The notes: generated by a model from the letters alone, not told the origin. A DNA stretch of 64,000 nt from Rehmannia glutinosa (GCA_016081115.2 JABTTQ020002608.1:558001-622000), one strand, 5' to 3'; shown: positions 24,001-35,609, counted from the stretch's first letter. Numbers and translations are program-made.

Positions 24001-24880
24001 ACTCGACTTCTTGCTTGCTAGCTTGTTTCCAGGGGTTCCTCTCTCCTTTGATGATGCCAAAAAGGGGGAAGAGGAATACCTAAAGGCGCTGAAGGGATCG
24101 AAGTCGAGAAGGATGAAGTTGTTTGTGGGAAAGACAAGCGAGGCAATAATAAGAGAGAAGAAAGGGAAATCTATTGAGGGGAAGGCTCGAAAGATGTGAC
24201 CTTGATGATTGCAAAACCCCCCAACAAGGTCTTGTCACGGTGATATTATCGGCAAACTCCCGATGACTCGCCACTCCAACACTGTTGTACCAATGATTTG
24301 AAAAGAGAAAGACGAAGCGAGGGGATAAAGGAAGTGGAAGGAAGGATGGATGCCCGAGTTATGGATATTACGAAACAACATGGAGGTATTCCAATAGACA
24401 GAGACACCTATGCCATTTTGGATCGGGAACTAAGCCAAGATCTCGTTGATGAATTTAAGACGCCGCATCTCGAAGGTTACTTCGCAAACATGTCCATGGC
24501 TCAAGCACGGGATTTATCTTGGGAAAAAGGTCTCACACTATGTGAAGAAGAAGGACAGACTGACAAACCACGATCGCTCTACTTTGGTCACTCGCTAGTC
24601 ACTCATTTGGGAAAAAAAAGGCCCCAAGATACAATACACGCCCAGGCGAGAGGAAGAAGCGATGGTGGAGGAAGAGGTTTGGACACAGAACTCGCCAAAA
24701 ACATTGAGTACATAGATCCAGGCAAGAAAGGAGGGATCTATTGGGGTAAAAAAAGAATTGAAGAAGAAAATAAAAGACAAACTCATCTATGGGAGGAAAG
24801 ACAAGAGAGACTAAGAAGAGATGAAGCTGCCGGAAGGCGTATGAGAAAAAGAAAGCGGTGAAGATGAGAGAAGAAAAGGA
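21047..24880 (+). pseudogene. Downstream extra region of the Sirevirus, low-complexity and coiled-coil-like
   Basis: Proline/lysine-rich and acidic segments alternate through 21047-23500. At 23527-24199 and 24298-24861 the predicted peptides are strongly charged and heptad-like (for example LWEERQERLRRDEAAGRRMR), suggesting coiled coil. Sirevirus envelope-like proteins usually end this way. No individual frame is intact and no enzyme motif is seen. Confidence 0.55.
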
Positions 24881-25248
24881 AAAGGTCGAGGAAGATGACA
24901 GAGAAGAAGATAAAAGAAGGAGACAATGAAGGAGATGAAGTGTTGTCCACCCCTTCATGTATTTTTTTTGTGTAAATACACTTTATGTAAGTCCCAATGT
25001 ACATTGAATAAAATGCAATTTCGTGACGTGAGTAGATATAGAACTGACATGGTTAGTCTAAGCTCCGTTTAAGCTCGATACATTTTTTGGACTTAAGCTC
25101 GATACACTCTGTAAACAACTATGTAAAGAACAAGGATGTTATGATCAATAAAAGATCGATTCTAAACATACATTACGTGGTTCTACATTTATCGTATGTA
25201 TCTTTGCTATTAAATAATTGTATGGATGTTTTAAGTTTTGGCATCATC

Positions 25249-25262
25249 AAAAAGGGGGAAAT
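25249..25262 (+). other. Polypurine tract of the Sirevirus
   Basis: An AAAAAGGGGGAAAT run directly precedes the right LTR, the expected site for plus-strand priming. Confidence 0.85.
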
Positions 25263-26820
25263 TGTTGGGAAATTATTTTGTAGATTTTGATGAATGCCAT
25301 GTAAAACTTAGAATAGGATGTTGGCACCCCATTTTTCTTCTAAACCGCATTGTAATAGATAGTATTTGGTCGAGTGAGTTAAGTCGGCTATGCCTAAGCA
25401 TGCAAGAAGACAACTGGAGACTGGAAGGAAAACTCATTGCGAGGTGAGTATGGCAAAGAAGAGAAGACGGGAACTCGATCAAGATGCAACGGTGAGTAAA
25501 GTATCGTCAAGTCAACTCAAGATAGCCAAGTCTCAAGTTGAAGTGTGGAAGAGTCATCCATGATTGGAAGTTCGACTATAAGTCACCTGGGAAGGCAAGG
25601 AAATGCGGTCAAGTCGAGATAATCGAAAGAGATCATTACGTAAATCAAGAGAATTACTTAAACAAGTAATACCTCCATACTACCTTTCTTGAAGTGCTCG
25701 GTTCAGAAGCGTGCAAAAGGAATAAACAATGGGAAGCTCGCACCATGTCGAACTACGAAAAGTTGAAGAATCGTTCATACGAGGAAACATAAATTCCAAG
25801 GATCGCAACAAGACAAGCCAACGACCACAAGTGTCTTTTGAAAATAAGCCTATCTCTTCAACGGGCAAATTTTTAAAAGAACACTATAAAAGGCCGAGGA
25901 GTTTATTTGAGAAGAGGTTACCTTGACAACCTGAACCACGAACATTCAAGCAAATATTTGAAGCGTAACCTAAAAACATTCTCAAGTCATTCAAGATCAA
26001 TCCTCAAGCCTACACTACGAAGAAAATCAATCCAACACTCACTGTGAAGGAAAGATAACTTCAATCAGTTGAAGAGGAAACTTTTGAAGAATCAAGGAGT
26101 CTACATTCCACGGAGGATTGTAGGAAGGTTCAGGTCGAACCAGTCTCAAGTTTTTGGAGGGCTTCGTGATCAAATCCAAGAAGCTTGAGCAAGTGGGTCT
26201 GTAGTAGCAAGGCGAGCAGCCCTGTGAAGAAGCTGAGTCGTCACGAGAAGCCATTTGAGTGACCAAGGCATCTCAGATCGAGTCCCAAAGGATCAAGTCA
26301 TTTGTGTGATCAAGACTTGTATACGGGATGTTAACCACTCTATATCTTGATCAATACTTAGTGGATTCCTCCAAGAGTTGGAGAAGAGAGGAGTAGAAGA
26401 ATTACCCCATCTTGAACCTCTATAAAATTCTATTGTGTTATTTACATTTCAAAGACTTTAAATTCTCGCATCTTATTGTTATATCTATTTGATAAATTTG
26501 CTATCCAACTCGATAATCAACTATGTGCTAAAACCAAGTATTAAAACAAACTTAACCGAATTCAAGGGTTTTAAGTCTTCCGCTGAAAACAAATCACGGT
26601 CGAGTTAAGTCTTTAGTCAAAACATTTGAGTTATTCTATCAACAACTCGGTCAGTCCTGTTGAGTGACTAACTCTGTTTGATTAACTAACTTATTTGTCC
26701 ATCAAGGACTCAAATTTTGTGAAGCATTAACTCGAATATTTAAAAGGACTAAATTGAAAAGTTGGTAAGGTTTATTCAACCCCCTTCTAAACCTTACACT
26801 CACACCCCTTGGGACCTACA
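25263..26820 (+). repeat. 3' LTR of the Sirevirus
   Basis: 1,558 bp, collinear with the left LTR, same TGTTGGG start and CCTACA end. Followed by the TCTTT target duplication. Confidence 0.93.
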
Positions 26821-27042
26821 TCTTTAGTTCAAGATTAGACATGCATACATCAAAATGAAGCAAAGATCAACATTTACAAGGATGAAAAAAAAAAATCAAG
26901 AGTATATGGGGAAAAACTACACTATTTCTCTAAATTTAAAAGCAATTTACTACAAACTTTTATCACATGATCCCCTGTTTCACAATTGTTTCTTACATGT
27001 TTCATTTATGTTTCTTACATGTTTCAACTGATTACACAATCA

Positions 27043-27411
27043 TTAAGATTTACATAACAACAATTCTCTAAAATCATTAGGAAGTGGAGATAGAAACTCA
27101 ATGTCGTTGTCATCGTCATCACCATTTTGCAGCTTCAACTTAGCATGATTGTGAAGCAGATGACTGAGCCTTGCTTGTTCATTCTCTATCTCAAACGCTT
27201 CGACGTCCATAGTCTTCCCACCAATAAAGTGCTCGACATAACAAGCAACAAAAAATCCCATATTCACTACAAAAGAAAATAAAAAAAGATACACAGTCAG
27301 ATTGATAACACAACAAATAAAAAACAATAAAAAAGAACAAAATAAATGAAAAATACATAAAAAAAATAAAAGAAACATAAAAGAAACAACTTCGAAACAG
27401 CATCGAAACAA
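27043..27411 (-). pseudogene. Ulp1/SENP cysteine-protease-like C-terminal fragment
   Basis: From an acceptor-like ...TTTTGTAG at about 27270 the minus strand reads MGFFVACYVEHFIGGK, then a helical acidic/basic tail. The family pattern around the catalytic cysteine is D-C-G-x-F followed by an aromatic-rich helix; here the D-C pair is replaced by N-M, so it would be inactive. The N-terminal third of the open frame is intronic and hydrophobic by chance. Ulp1-like genes are carried by some plant Mutator families, which fits the host element. Only one exon is recognisable. Confidence 0.5.
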
Positions 27412-27815
27412 ACGGACATTAACAACAATTCTAAAGATGCCACTATCATTTAGCTATTTGCGTCTTTTTTCATTTCACCAAAATTAGAAAATCAGTAAAA
27501 TCATTAGGAAGTGATACTGACAAGAAACTTCACTAAGTATGACATTTGATAACAGCAGAGGGAACACTAGCAACATATTGAACAAAAATCTTAGCCTATT
27601 AGCACAAGAAAGCAGCCAAATCAGACATTAACAACAATTCTAAAGATGCCACTATCATAAACCCACTTCATACATACAACAACCAAACAAATGATAAACT
27701 TCAATAAATTTTTTTTTAATAATAAAAACGAAACCTATTCGTCATAGTTATCTTCAGTTCCAAGAAATTAAAAATGCAAAAAAAAAAGAGTCTGAGAACA
27801 GGATTATGCATATAT

Positions 27816-28106
27816 CTAAGAACCAGTCATCATCTTCTTAAACTCCTCATAGTTAATACATCCATCGCCGTCGACGTCGAAAGAGCCGATCATCCTCCCA
27901 CAGTCCTTAATCGAGCAATCCTCCCCCAAGCTCCCGAGCACGCAGTAGCTCGATCGCGAAGATCTTCCGTTCTTATCCTTGTCGTACAAATCGAACGCCT
28001 CCTTCAACTCCTTCTCCTTGTTTTCGTCGCCGCCGTTGCCACCATAGTGGAACGACTTGAACTCCGTCGGATCGATCGCAATGGTGGCCAAAAACTTAAA
28101 AACCAA
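27816..28106 (-). pseudogene. Calmodulin-like (CML) C-terminal half, captured fragment
   Basis: The peptide has an EF-hand pair: ELKEAFDLYDKDKNGR (loop 3) and SIKDCGRMIGSFDVDGDGCI followed by NYEEFKKMMTGS (loop 4, Asp/Asp/Asp...Glu ligands present). This equals the second half of a CML23/24-type calcium sensor. Loop 3 lacks its final Glu in the assembled frame; a neighbouring frame encodes IELL at that spot, so two compensating indels bracket it. The N-terminal EF-hands are absent and upstream sequence is subterminal repeat. It is a captured exon rather than a gene. Confidence 0.75.
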
Positions 28107-28257
28107 ATCATTATTTTATAAATCTGGTGGCCAAAAAGAAACCAAAGGTAGGGTATTTTTGTGATGGGATGGAGATATGGGGTATTTTTGTGATAAGTGG
28201 ATATTTTTGTCTTTTTTCAAAAATCAGTGTATTTTGTGGTATTTCCTCTTATAACAA

Positions 28258-28498
28258 CTGCCTTGTTATTAAGCTTATGTTAGATTTAAACATACTTATA
28301 ATATTTGGTAATCACATTTTTTAATATGTGCTGATGCATATTCATGCACTTGTACTGTGTCAGTGTTTTCTATATTTAATCAAAGATCCTTAAACACTCC
28401 CTGACTTCACTCTAAGATAGGAATAGATGAAAGGAGCAAATATATAATTGGTTTGATTTGAGGACCCTAGTCCGTTATGTTACTTATATATACTAGGT

Positions 28499-28531
<33 letters not shown>

Positions 28532-29116
28532 GGAGAAGCTATATACTAGGTAAATTCGAAGCGTGTCAATTATAATTAATTTGATCGGTATTAACCTCCA
28601 TATGTTGTAAATTCTATATCCAATAAATATTTCTAGAGTCAATCTGATGATCGGTATTTTTGTCTATATTAATAATATAACGTATAATATAATTGTAAGT
28701 TTAGGTTGAATAATTAAATAAAATTTCAATATAATTCAATCTTGCGTTTATCACAAGGCAAATACAAATACTCTTGCTATATATATGATCAATTGCGTAC
28801 GATCAAATCAAATCTAAACTAACATCTTATTGTATTGATTTAGTGATATTAGATGCTTTACAATGTTTCCAAGTATTATGGAGATTAAGATTGAGGGTAT
28901 TTTGGGAACTGAATAAAAAAATAAGATGTGTTTAAAAATATAATTTGGAAAACTCTAAACGTTCGTACATCTTATAATTTCTTTTCAGTTATATCTTATT
29001 TGGAAAAGAATTGTCAAAGATTTTTGAAAAGAATAAGAACATGAATTTATAGGATGTTATAATGATAATTGAGTATAATTTTTTTCACAAGAAAAATAAT
29101 TTTATTAATTAATTTA
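28258..29116. other. AT-rich intergenic DNA with a poly(T) run
   Basis: No gene is seen. A 24-30 base T run sits at 28507-28531, followed by a short repeat of TATACTAGGTAAA (28490 and 28542), which could mark a reverse-orientation retroposon insertion with poly(A) tail, but no body was defined. Confidence 0.45.
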
Positions 29117-29194
29117 AACTAGCAATACATAGCGAAGTCCAGGAATAAAAAATTTCCCACTCTTTTTACTTCTTATATTAGGAAAATATTGTAA

Positions 29195-29520
29195 ATTGTG
29201 TTCATACATTATATAAGTATATAAAATAGGAAAATATTATAAAGGGTATTAAATCAGAAAAATATTATAAATTGTATTAAATTAGAAAAATATTATAAAT
29301 GGTATTCTTATTTTATGTTATATATGTATAAAAATTAGGAGTTGAAACAAAAAAATTCCGCTCTATTTATTTCTTATATTCGATAATATTTTAATTTAGG
29401 AAAATATTATAAATGGTATTCCTACTTTATATGTATATAATTAGGAAAATATTATAAATGATATTCTTATTTTATATGTATAAAAATTAGAAATAATTTA
29501 TAAATGATATTCCTACTTTA
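29195..29520. repeat. Degenerate direct repeats, AGGAAAATATTATAAATGGTA type
   Basis: About six imperfect copies of a unit containing TTAGGAAAATATTATAAATG(G/A)TATTC(C/T)TA, spaced irregularly, with TTTATATGTATA between several of them. Confidence 0.7.
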
Positions 29521-29632
29521 TGCCAAAAGTGAGTATGTATTATCAATTCTATCTATATATATTATTCATATTTTAAAAATTATATAGTCTTTGACTACAA
29601 TTAATTAATTACTTAATATTATAAATAACATT

Positions 29633-29670
29633 ATTATTATTATTACTATTATTATTATTATTATTATTAC
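29633..29670. repeat. (ATT)n microsatellite
   Basis: Trinucleotide tract ATTATTATT with one ACT interruption and an ATTACTACG end. Confidence 0.85.
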
Positions 29671-30759
29671 TACGATTCTATACATCATTTCTATTCATAT
29701 ATGTTATTATTTGTATCAATGATGGACATTACTTTTTTATACTATAATATAATCAAGTTTTAAATACTAATTGACTATTGAGTCTTTCCTAAATTGTTCA
29801 ATAATAGTTAAAATATACGAATTTTGTTTAAGCGGTATATTTATAGGAATATTTTATGTATCTTTTACCATTAAATTAAGTATCTTTTACCATTGAATTA
29901 ACAATTGATTTTGTATTCGAGATTTTTTTTGTCGGCTTATTATTTATGGTAAATCCTCTTATATTTATAATACTTAAATTGATTTAAAGAGACACTTCGA
30001 TATTGTTGATCCTAAATTTGAGGCATAACCACCAAATATGGCTTCATCTCCACGTATCCCCTATTACCATCTTCATCAAATATCCCGCCAACATCGAAAG
30101 TATTGAACTTGGATTCTCGCACTTTGAGTAAAAGTTTTTACATAAACTATATTGTAGATCCGCATACGGATGTTATTTGGTGAGTTTAATAAAAAAAAAC
30201 ATATGCTTCTTTTTTGATTATTTCGGTAGATTTGTTGTGTTTTTTTAAGTTGTATTTTGAATTATGATTTGTTTATTTTTATTATTCCTTGTACAAACTC
30301 GAGAATGTGAAATTATTGCAAATTAAACACGTCGATCACTTCGAGAATTTCTTCATTTTATGTCGAATAATATATAGAAATACCCTTTTTACGTATTTTT
30401 TAGGAAGGCTTTTACGTAATTTAGTTAGTGATGGCAAACAAAATTCTTTCAAAATTGAAAAATAGTTAAATAAATACTTAGTGATAAAACTAATGCTTAC
30501 CTTATCACAGGCCCATGCGGATGATAATTAAATTAAATTCATTTCGGTGATTAGTTTTATAATTTCGATTTTTCCTATTATTTCTTGTAAAGATTTATTG
30601 GAATAGATTATTATATTGTTTCGTTAGAAATTCATTACTAAGCTTAACTAAATATGTTGTATGTCATTATCTCTTCAAATTAGAATTACATTAAAAAAAT
30701 TGTGTTAGCGTCTCCCATCCAAATTCGCACGTCATTTTAATGGTTTTACACTATTAAAT

Positions 30760-30960
30760 TGTGATATGCATAATGTGAACGGGCACACTTGGAAGGTCAA
30801 AATGATCACCCTCCATGGCGCGTTTATTTTAACGGTTGGGTGGAGCAAATTGTCCATAATAACACAATTCCACATGGTGAATTGTTGGTTTTCTCTTGTC
30901 ATGTCAACCACGTTTTTATGTGTCAATATTTTCTAATGATGATGCATGTGAGAGAATCGA
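30760..30960 (+). pseudogene. B3 DNA-binding-domain (REM-like) remnant
   Basis: Two overlapping frames give a B3-like series: NGHTWKVKMIT in one, then FNGWVEQIVHNNTIPHGELL and VFSCHVNHVFMCQYF in the other. The family pattern is W-x-V, a G-W pair in a helix, then G-(D/E)-x-L-V-F and an F-x-V strand, which is matched in order. A frameshift near 30820 separates the parts. A possible first exon begins MASSPRIPYY at about 30036 with a donor near 30178. Truncated and non-functional as read. Confidence 0.5.
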
Positions 30961-31502
30961 TGTGTACCCGACTATACGTGTTTTTTTATATCGTTCGAGG
31001 TAATTTATTACAATTTAAATCGTATAGATGATATTTCTATTTAATTACAAATTTATTGATCAATTAATTGATTTAATTAATACGTGCGCAAAGACGCAAC
31101 GTGATGAATCGATGATAATGACAAAAATATTGAAAATATTTATTGGATGATGTTTATATATAGAATGTCAAGCGGAGAAAATGCCAAGGCATCAAGTATA
31201 GATAAGTTGTTTTGACTAATGTTATTATCTTGAAATATTAAAGTTTGTTATATTTAATTGACCTTTTAATCGATTCATTTGATATTTTCCATCATTGAAT
31301 TTGAAATATAACTCTATAATTGAAAATGTAAATTTTATTTTTATTTACTCTATATGAATATATTATTATTAAAACAAAGTAATAAATACCAACTCATGTT
31401 AATAGATAGTTTCAAAGTATAAACTAATAAAATAAAATATAAATACACGGGAATAATAATAAAAATAATAATACATGTGCAACACACGTGCACGATTACT
31501 AG

Positions 31503-32042
31503 TATGTTAAAAACCAATAAAGATGAAACTATGAAAAGATTCATAACATTTAGGTTAATAACAAAAATCACTTAAAGTCTACAATTTTGATAATTCTATA
31601 ACGTCTCACGATTCCGGATGTGCAACATGTTGAGCCCCACAATCGATTATCTCTGTCGGATCAAAAAACATGCTCGTCTCAATTGTCCGCCATAAAAAAC
31701 ACCGCACCAAGACGGCTACAAACTAAACGCCGCACTGCACGACAAACAAAAAATAAACAAATAACCAAGATTTGAGAGAAACCACTTATTTAGAAAATAA
31801 AAATAAAAATATGTAGATGAGGGTGATTTCGGGCCAAAAATGACAAAAATCACCCTTAACAATGAAGGACAAGAAAGAAAAGCAAAATGAAAATTTGAGA
31901 GAAAATGAGACTAGGGTTTGAGTTTTTCATATAATGAGTATAATTAAGTCAAGCAAAACTACATAAATTTGTTAAAAATCTTGGAAGTAGGTTAGAAAAT
32001 CTTTACTCTTGTTTTTTTCTTAGAAAAACTTATAAAACCATA
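31503..32042. other. Intergenic DNA, nothing recognised
   Basis: No gene, repeat pair or terminus could be supported in this stretch. Confidence 0.5.
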
Positions 32043-32398
32043 GGGCTTGTATGGATGTATTTCATCCAATTTCCAATTTCTAGTGTTGGAAAATGAATTT
32101 TCAAACTTTATTGATTTTCGTGTGAGAATTGGAAATATGTTTGGTTTGTTGCGGATTTCTATTTGAAAATGAGAATATTTTTGACATAGATTTGCGTGAT
32201 TGTAGTGTATTTTTACCTAGTTTGCGTAATTGGAATGAAAAATTATTTGGTTGTGTTTTCAAAAGAATATTTTCCATAAAAAAGTGAAAATCGAAATGAC
32301 TTCATTTCTCTCTGAAAACTTTTGAAACAAGCATAAATCCATTTTTCGGAATAGTTGGAAAGTGGAAAAATGGTGTTGGAAACACAACCATACAATGC
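32043..32398. mobile_element. MITE, GGGCTTGTATGG family, copy 1
   Basis: The left end GGGCTTGTATGGATG pairs with the right end, whose reverse complement is GGCATTGTATGGTTGTG. The flanks show ATA on both sides, a possible 3-bp duplication, so PIF/Harbinger (Tourist-like) is the best guess. The same sequence in the opposite orientation is found at 39166-39547. Confidence 0.7.
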
Positions 32399-32587
32399 CA
32401 TAACACCTTATTTTGAGTTATTACGAGTACTTATAAGCTCAATTCCAAATATTTATCAAACACTTTACAAAACATTAATTCTATACACTATGAAACATCT
32501 TGTAAAGTATTTAAAAAGTTTATGAGCTCATCCAAAAGCATTCTTGAACTTAAATTTTATGTGTTAGACATAAGCTCCACACACATG
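32399..32587. other. Short AT-rich spacer
   Basis: Contains a TTATAAGCTCAATTCCAAAT phrase related to other MITE ends in this window; no gene. Confidence 0.4.
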
Positions 32588-32611
32588 CACTACTACACAA
32601 AAAGGCTTTTA

Positions 32612-32815
32612 CATCGGGGTTTACATCGGTTATTAAACGAACCGATGTAACAAAAATCAGGTGGCATAATTGTAAATAAATAAGATATTTACATCGGTTC
32701 CTTTAAGGAACCGATGTAGAAAAATTAATTATAAATTTTTTACATCTCATTACGATTTGAAACGATGTAGGTATTTTATTATTTTACAAAGTGTTGGGTA
32801 ACAAACGATGTAGAG
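32612..32815. repeat. Left subterminal repeats of the CACTA element
   Basis: Several copies of TTTACATCGGTT and its complement ACCGATGTA, some as short hairpins around TTTAAGGAACCG. Presumed transposase-binding array, by analogy with En/Spm (inference). Confidence 0.85.
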
Positions 32816-32839
32816 TTTCATTTATCTTTTCATCTCCCC

Positions 32840-33330
32840 TAGGGCTATTCCTCGATCTCTCGGTCTTCTCTCTCAATCACGATTTCAACGGCACCACGTA
32901 GCTTGCGACCATAACGACACCACCACCACTCGGCTTGCACCGCAACGGCGCGGCCACTTTCTCGCTCTCTTATCTCACTTTCCGATCCACCCCAACTTAC
33001 AACAATCCCATCAACATCGCTTATCTCCTCTCCGCCTAACGCTTCCCGGATCATCGCCGCCAACAACATTTCCGCGTCGCGCGTCGGCGCCCTCCCCGAT
33101 GATACTCTTGTCATCGCCCCCTGGCTAACTTTGCCTGCTCTCAAAATTATTATCAAGACAACGCCTCAAACACCAAGGAGAGACCTATTTCACCGTCCCC
33201 AACAACACATACCAAGCCCTAAACCACCGCCAGTCCATCGCCTAAACCCTAAACCCCATTCGCTATGCCTTCGCCCCCACCTTGCCCCCGCACCAACCAG
33301 AATTGGCTATGTGAAGGTATCCTTTTAATT
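32840..33330 (+). pseudogene. Captured LysM receptor-like kinase (LYK4/LYK5-type) ectodomain fragment
   Basis: Several frames together show the extracellular part of a LysM receptor kinase: SYLTFRSTPTYNNPINIAYL, then ANNISASRVGALPDDTLVIA, then CSQNYYQDNAS, GETYFTVPNNTYQAL, and CPRTNQNW. Order and spacing match the first and second LysM modules and the third-module start of LYK4/LYK5-like chitin co-receptors. At least four frame changes are present and no kinase domain follows. It is GC-richer than its surroundings, as expected of captured coding DNA. Confidence 0.72.
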
Positions 33331-33581
33331 CTTGTCAAATTCGTATTTCGTTCACCTATATGAAGAAATGAAATTTATGCTTGTATTGCTTATGCCAGGA
33401 TGTCACCTAAACCCTCTAGAACCCCGTCCTCTAAAGTTTCTTCATTTCTCAAACTTTCTATCCAGGGCTTGACTTTTCACACTTTCACCGGGTCTACATG
33501 CTTGTCTGTGTGTGAGTGTGTTTGTTTTAAGAGTGAAAGAACAAAGTGAATCGATCGATTCGTGTTCGACGAAAGGTCACA

Positions 33582-34128
33582 ATGGAGGAAATTGAAAAGC
33601 CTCTCTTGGAATATGAAGATTCTAATGAAAAGGGTGGTTTCAGGACTTTGCCCTTCATAATTGGTAAAATTCCCATTTTTTACATTAATCGATTAAAATC
33701 CCATGATGTTTTTTGATTATTCGTTCTTGATCATGAAACTCTGTTTTTTTCTTGTTTTTTGTTTATGTTCTTTTCTCATAGTTTGATGAATTTTAAGACT
33801 AAAGATTGAATCTTTAATCAATTTATGAACTCGGGCTTGTTGTAGTCTTTTATTTGGTGTTTGGGCACTAAGATTGGGCGTGTTTGTCTTTTGCTTAAAT
33901 TGATGTTTCAATAGGGAATGAGGCAATCGAGAAGATGGCGACTTATGGTGGCGCCAAACATGACTCAGTATTTGATGAATGAGTATCATATGAAAATGGC
34001 CAGTGCATCAAATTTATTTTTTTTTGGTCATCACTACAAATTTCATGCCACTTCTTGAGCTCGCTTGCCGATTCATTCTTGGCGGCAGGTTTTATACTAT
34101 TGGATTTGGATCCGTTATATGCCTCATG
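33582..34128 (+). pseudogene. Captured NPF (NRT1/PTR) transporter fragment, exons 1 and 2
   Basis: Exon 1 (33582-33663) reads MEEIEKPLLEYEDSNEKGGF then RTLPFIIG and ends at a GT donor. Exon 2 (33915-34128) starts after an AG with GNEAIEKMATYG, continues with NEYHMKMASASNLLFF-like and NFMPLLE segments, then GRFYTIGFGSVICLM, and ends at a GT donor. This is the N-terminus through about the second membrane helix of an NPF1-type nitrate/peptide transporter. Exon 2 contains frameshifts. Intron retention shows capture of genomic DNA, not cDNA. Confidence 0.82.
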
Positions 34129-35609
34129 GTAATTTTCTTTATTTATCTCTTTTTATTTCTTTTTTTGGAAAATGATCACGAGGTTATATATATTGCTTAG
34201 TTTATTAGTGTTTTCCATATAATTATTGTCTTTTACAGAAATTTTGGAAGAAAGAAAATCACAACGCAATTTTGACATGATTTTTGTGCTACTGATTAAG
34301 TTATTACATTTGGTAAGTAATTGTTGACCTTATGTGCTCATAAATGTGAATACAATAATTATATTATTGCACATCATGTTTCAAAGAGAAATTGTCGTTT
34401 AGTATTACTTTTGTTTTCATCCTAATTGGTTTCTATAGCTATAATCGCCAATCATAAAGACTCAAAATTTCCCAAGTTAGAATGATAGATGCTAATTTAC
34501 TCAAATTATTTGATCCGGATATATGTGGTATTGCGGCTAAATAAAAGAAATCATATGACCAAGTACAAATTATTTGATGGCAATTGGATTTGGATCGAGC
34601 ACTATGGATAACTATTTTGAATTCTTTCGATTTCTACTCCCAAAGGTAATATATATCTGTTGATGACATTCATTGATCTAAGTTTAATGCCATGGCCATG
34701 ATGATATGTCAATCATGATATCATCATTTTAAGCATTCTGTTATTCATTTAGTATTGTTATTTAGGGGTCAAGACTATGAATTTTGTGTTTGCTTTCATA
34801 AAATGTTATGTTCTAATAATTCGACTATTTTTTTATTTTTTCAAGGAAAAAATAATCAATTCATGGCTTTGATCTGGACTTTTTAACAAAGCAAACTTAG
34901 AGGAAATGTGTTTGTAATTATAAAAGTTCATTGACAATTTAGCTATTCTAGAAGGAGGGTCATTATAATAATGGTAATTAATAGGCAAACAAAATGAAAA
35001 TTAAGCATTACTAACCAACAAAAAGTGTTCCATCCACCAATTTAGAGAACCTCTGCATTGATTGATTAAGTTTGGTTGGCTTAACTGGTCCCTTATCTCG
35101 TATATTCTTCCATTTTCTAGAGAGAATTAAGGTAAAAGTTATTTTATTCATTCACCATTTTTATGAAGGACAACAACTTTAAACAAAATGCATAAACTAG
35201 ACTAAAATGGATAAATTTGCTTGATGGCCTATTCTTTAATATTGTCCTGCTCTTCTTTGTACTTGTTGCATCGGAAGGAAACTTCGGAAAATGCTTAACA
35301 TCATGTTACTTACTCTATGGCCCTCCTCAAGATCTATTTTAGTCATGACTTGATTGATATTATACTTGTTGCGAGTAGCGCATTGCCCTTTTCGATTCTG
35401 GATGCTTGGCATACATTAGTAATATGCTTGAATATTTCGTAATGGCAACTAACAAGAGTTTGATGGTCTTTGGTTATGCTTGCACATGTTATCTTGAGTT
35501 TAAATTTAGGAAGAAAACTGTTTGGTGTGATGCATTGTCCCAGGTTTTAAAGGGAGGATGGCATTGAAGTCATAGATCGAATTTCTAATTAGGTTCACAT
35601 TTTTCGCAG

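Larger units (their letters stand above)
12682..26820 (+). mobile_element. Complete Ty1/copia LTR retrotransposon, Sirevirus (SIRE/Maximus) type, 14.1 kb, decayed
   Basis: Two LTRs of about 1.55 kb begin TGTTGGGAAATT and end GGACCTACA; the target duplication is TCTTT (12677-12681 and 26821-26825). The primer-binding site at 14238 matches initiator tRNA-Met type (TGGTATCGGAGC) and a polypurine tract precedes the right LTR. The internal order is gag, protease, integrase, reverse transcriptase, RNase H, then an unusually long extra region of about 5 kb with an envelope-like domain, the hallmark of Sireviruses. Every coding domain is interrupted by frameshifts or stops. It lies inside the Mutator-like element and is therefore younger than it. 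Confidence 0.93.
12216..28248. mobile_element. Gene-carrying Mutator-like element (Pack-MULE type), split by a Sirevirus
   Basis: The outer ends are flanked by an identical 9-bp duplication TTATAACAA (12207-12215 and 28249-28257), the signature of Mutator transposition. Ends are imperfect inverted repeats: left GGGAAAAGGACATAAATATA, right reverse complement GAGGAAATACCACAAAATAC. Both subterminal regions repeat a motif close to ACAAAAATA(C/T)CCATTTTCC. Removing the nested 14.1-kb retrotransposon and its extra 5-bp duplication leaves about 1.9 kb. That holds an Ulp1-protease-like remnant and a calmodulin-like fragment on the minus strand, plus an unidentified stretch. A captured host exon together with a 9-bp duplication fits a Pack-MULE. 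Confidence 0.8.
29117..31502. mobile_element. Probable decayed element with ACTAG termini
   Basis: The left end ACTAGCAATACATAGCG and the reverse complement of the right end ACTAGTAATCGTGCACGTG resemble the ends of common plant repeats with a GTGCACGTGTGTTGCAC-type terminus. The interior has degenerate direct repeats of AGGAAAATATTATAAATGGTAT (29200-29520), an (ATT)n tract and a B3-domain remnant. No target duplication was found, so both ends and class are tentative. Confidence 0.35.

Noticed and set aside
24595..25004. Minus-strand Ser/Phe-rich open frames of 60-119 codons
   Set aside because: They are antisense shadows of the purine-rich charged region of the Sirevirus.
32845..33156. 103-codon minus-strand open frame
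   Set aside because: Antisense to the captured LysM receptor fragment, whose plus-strand motifs are clear.
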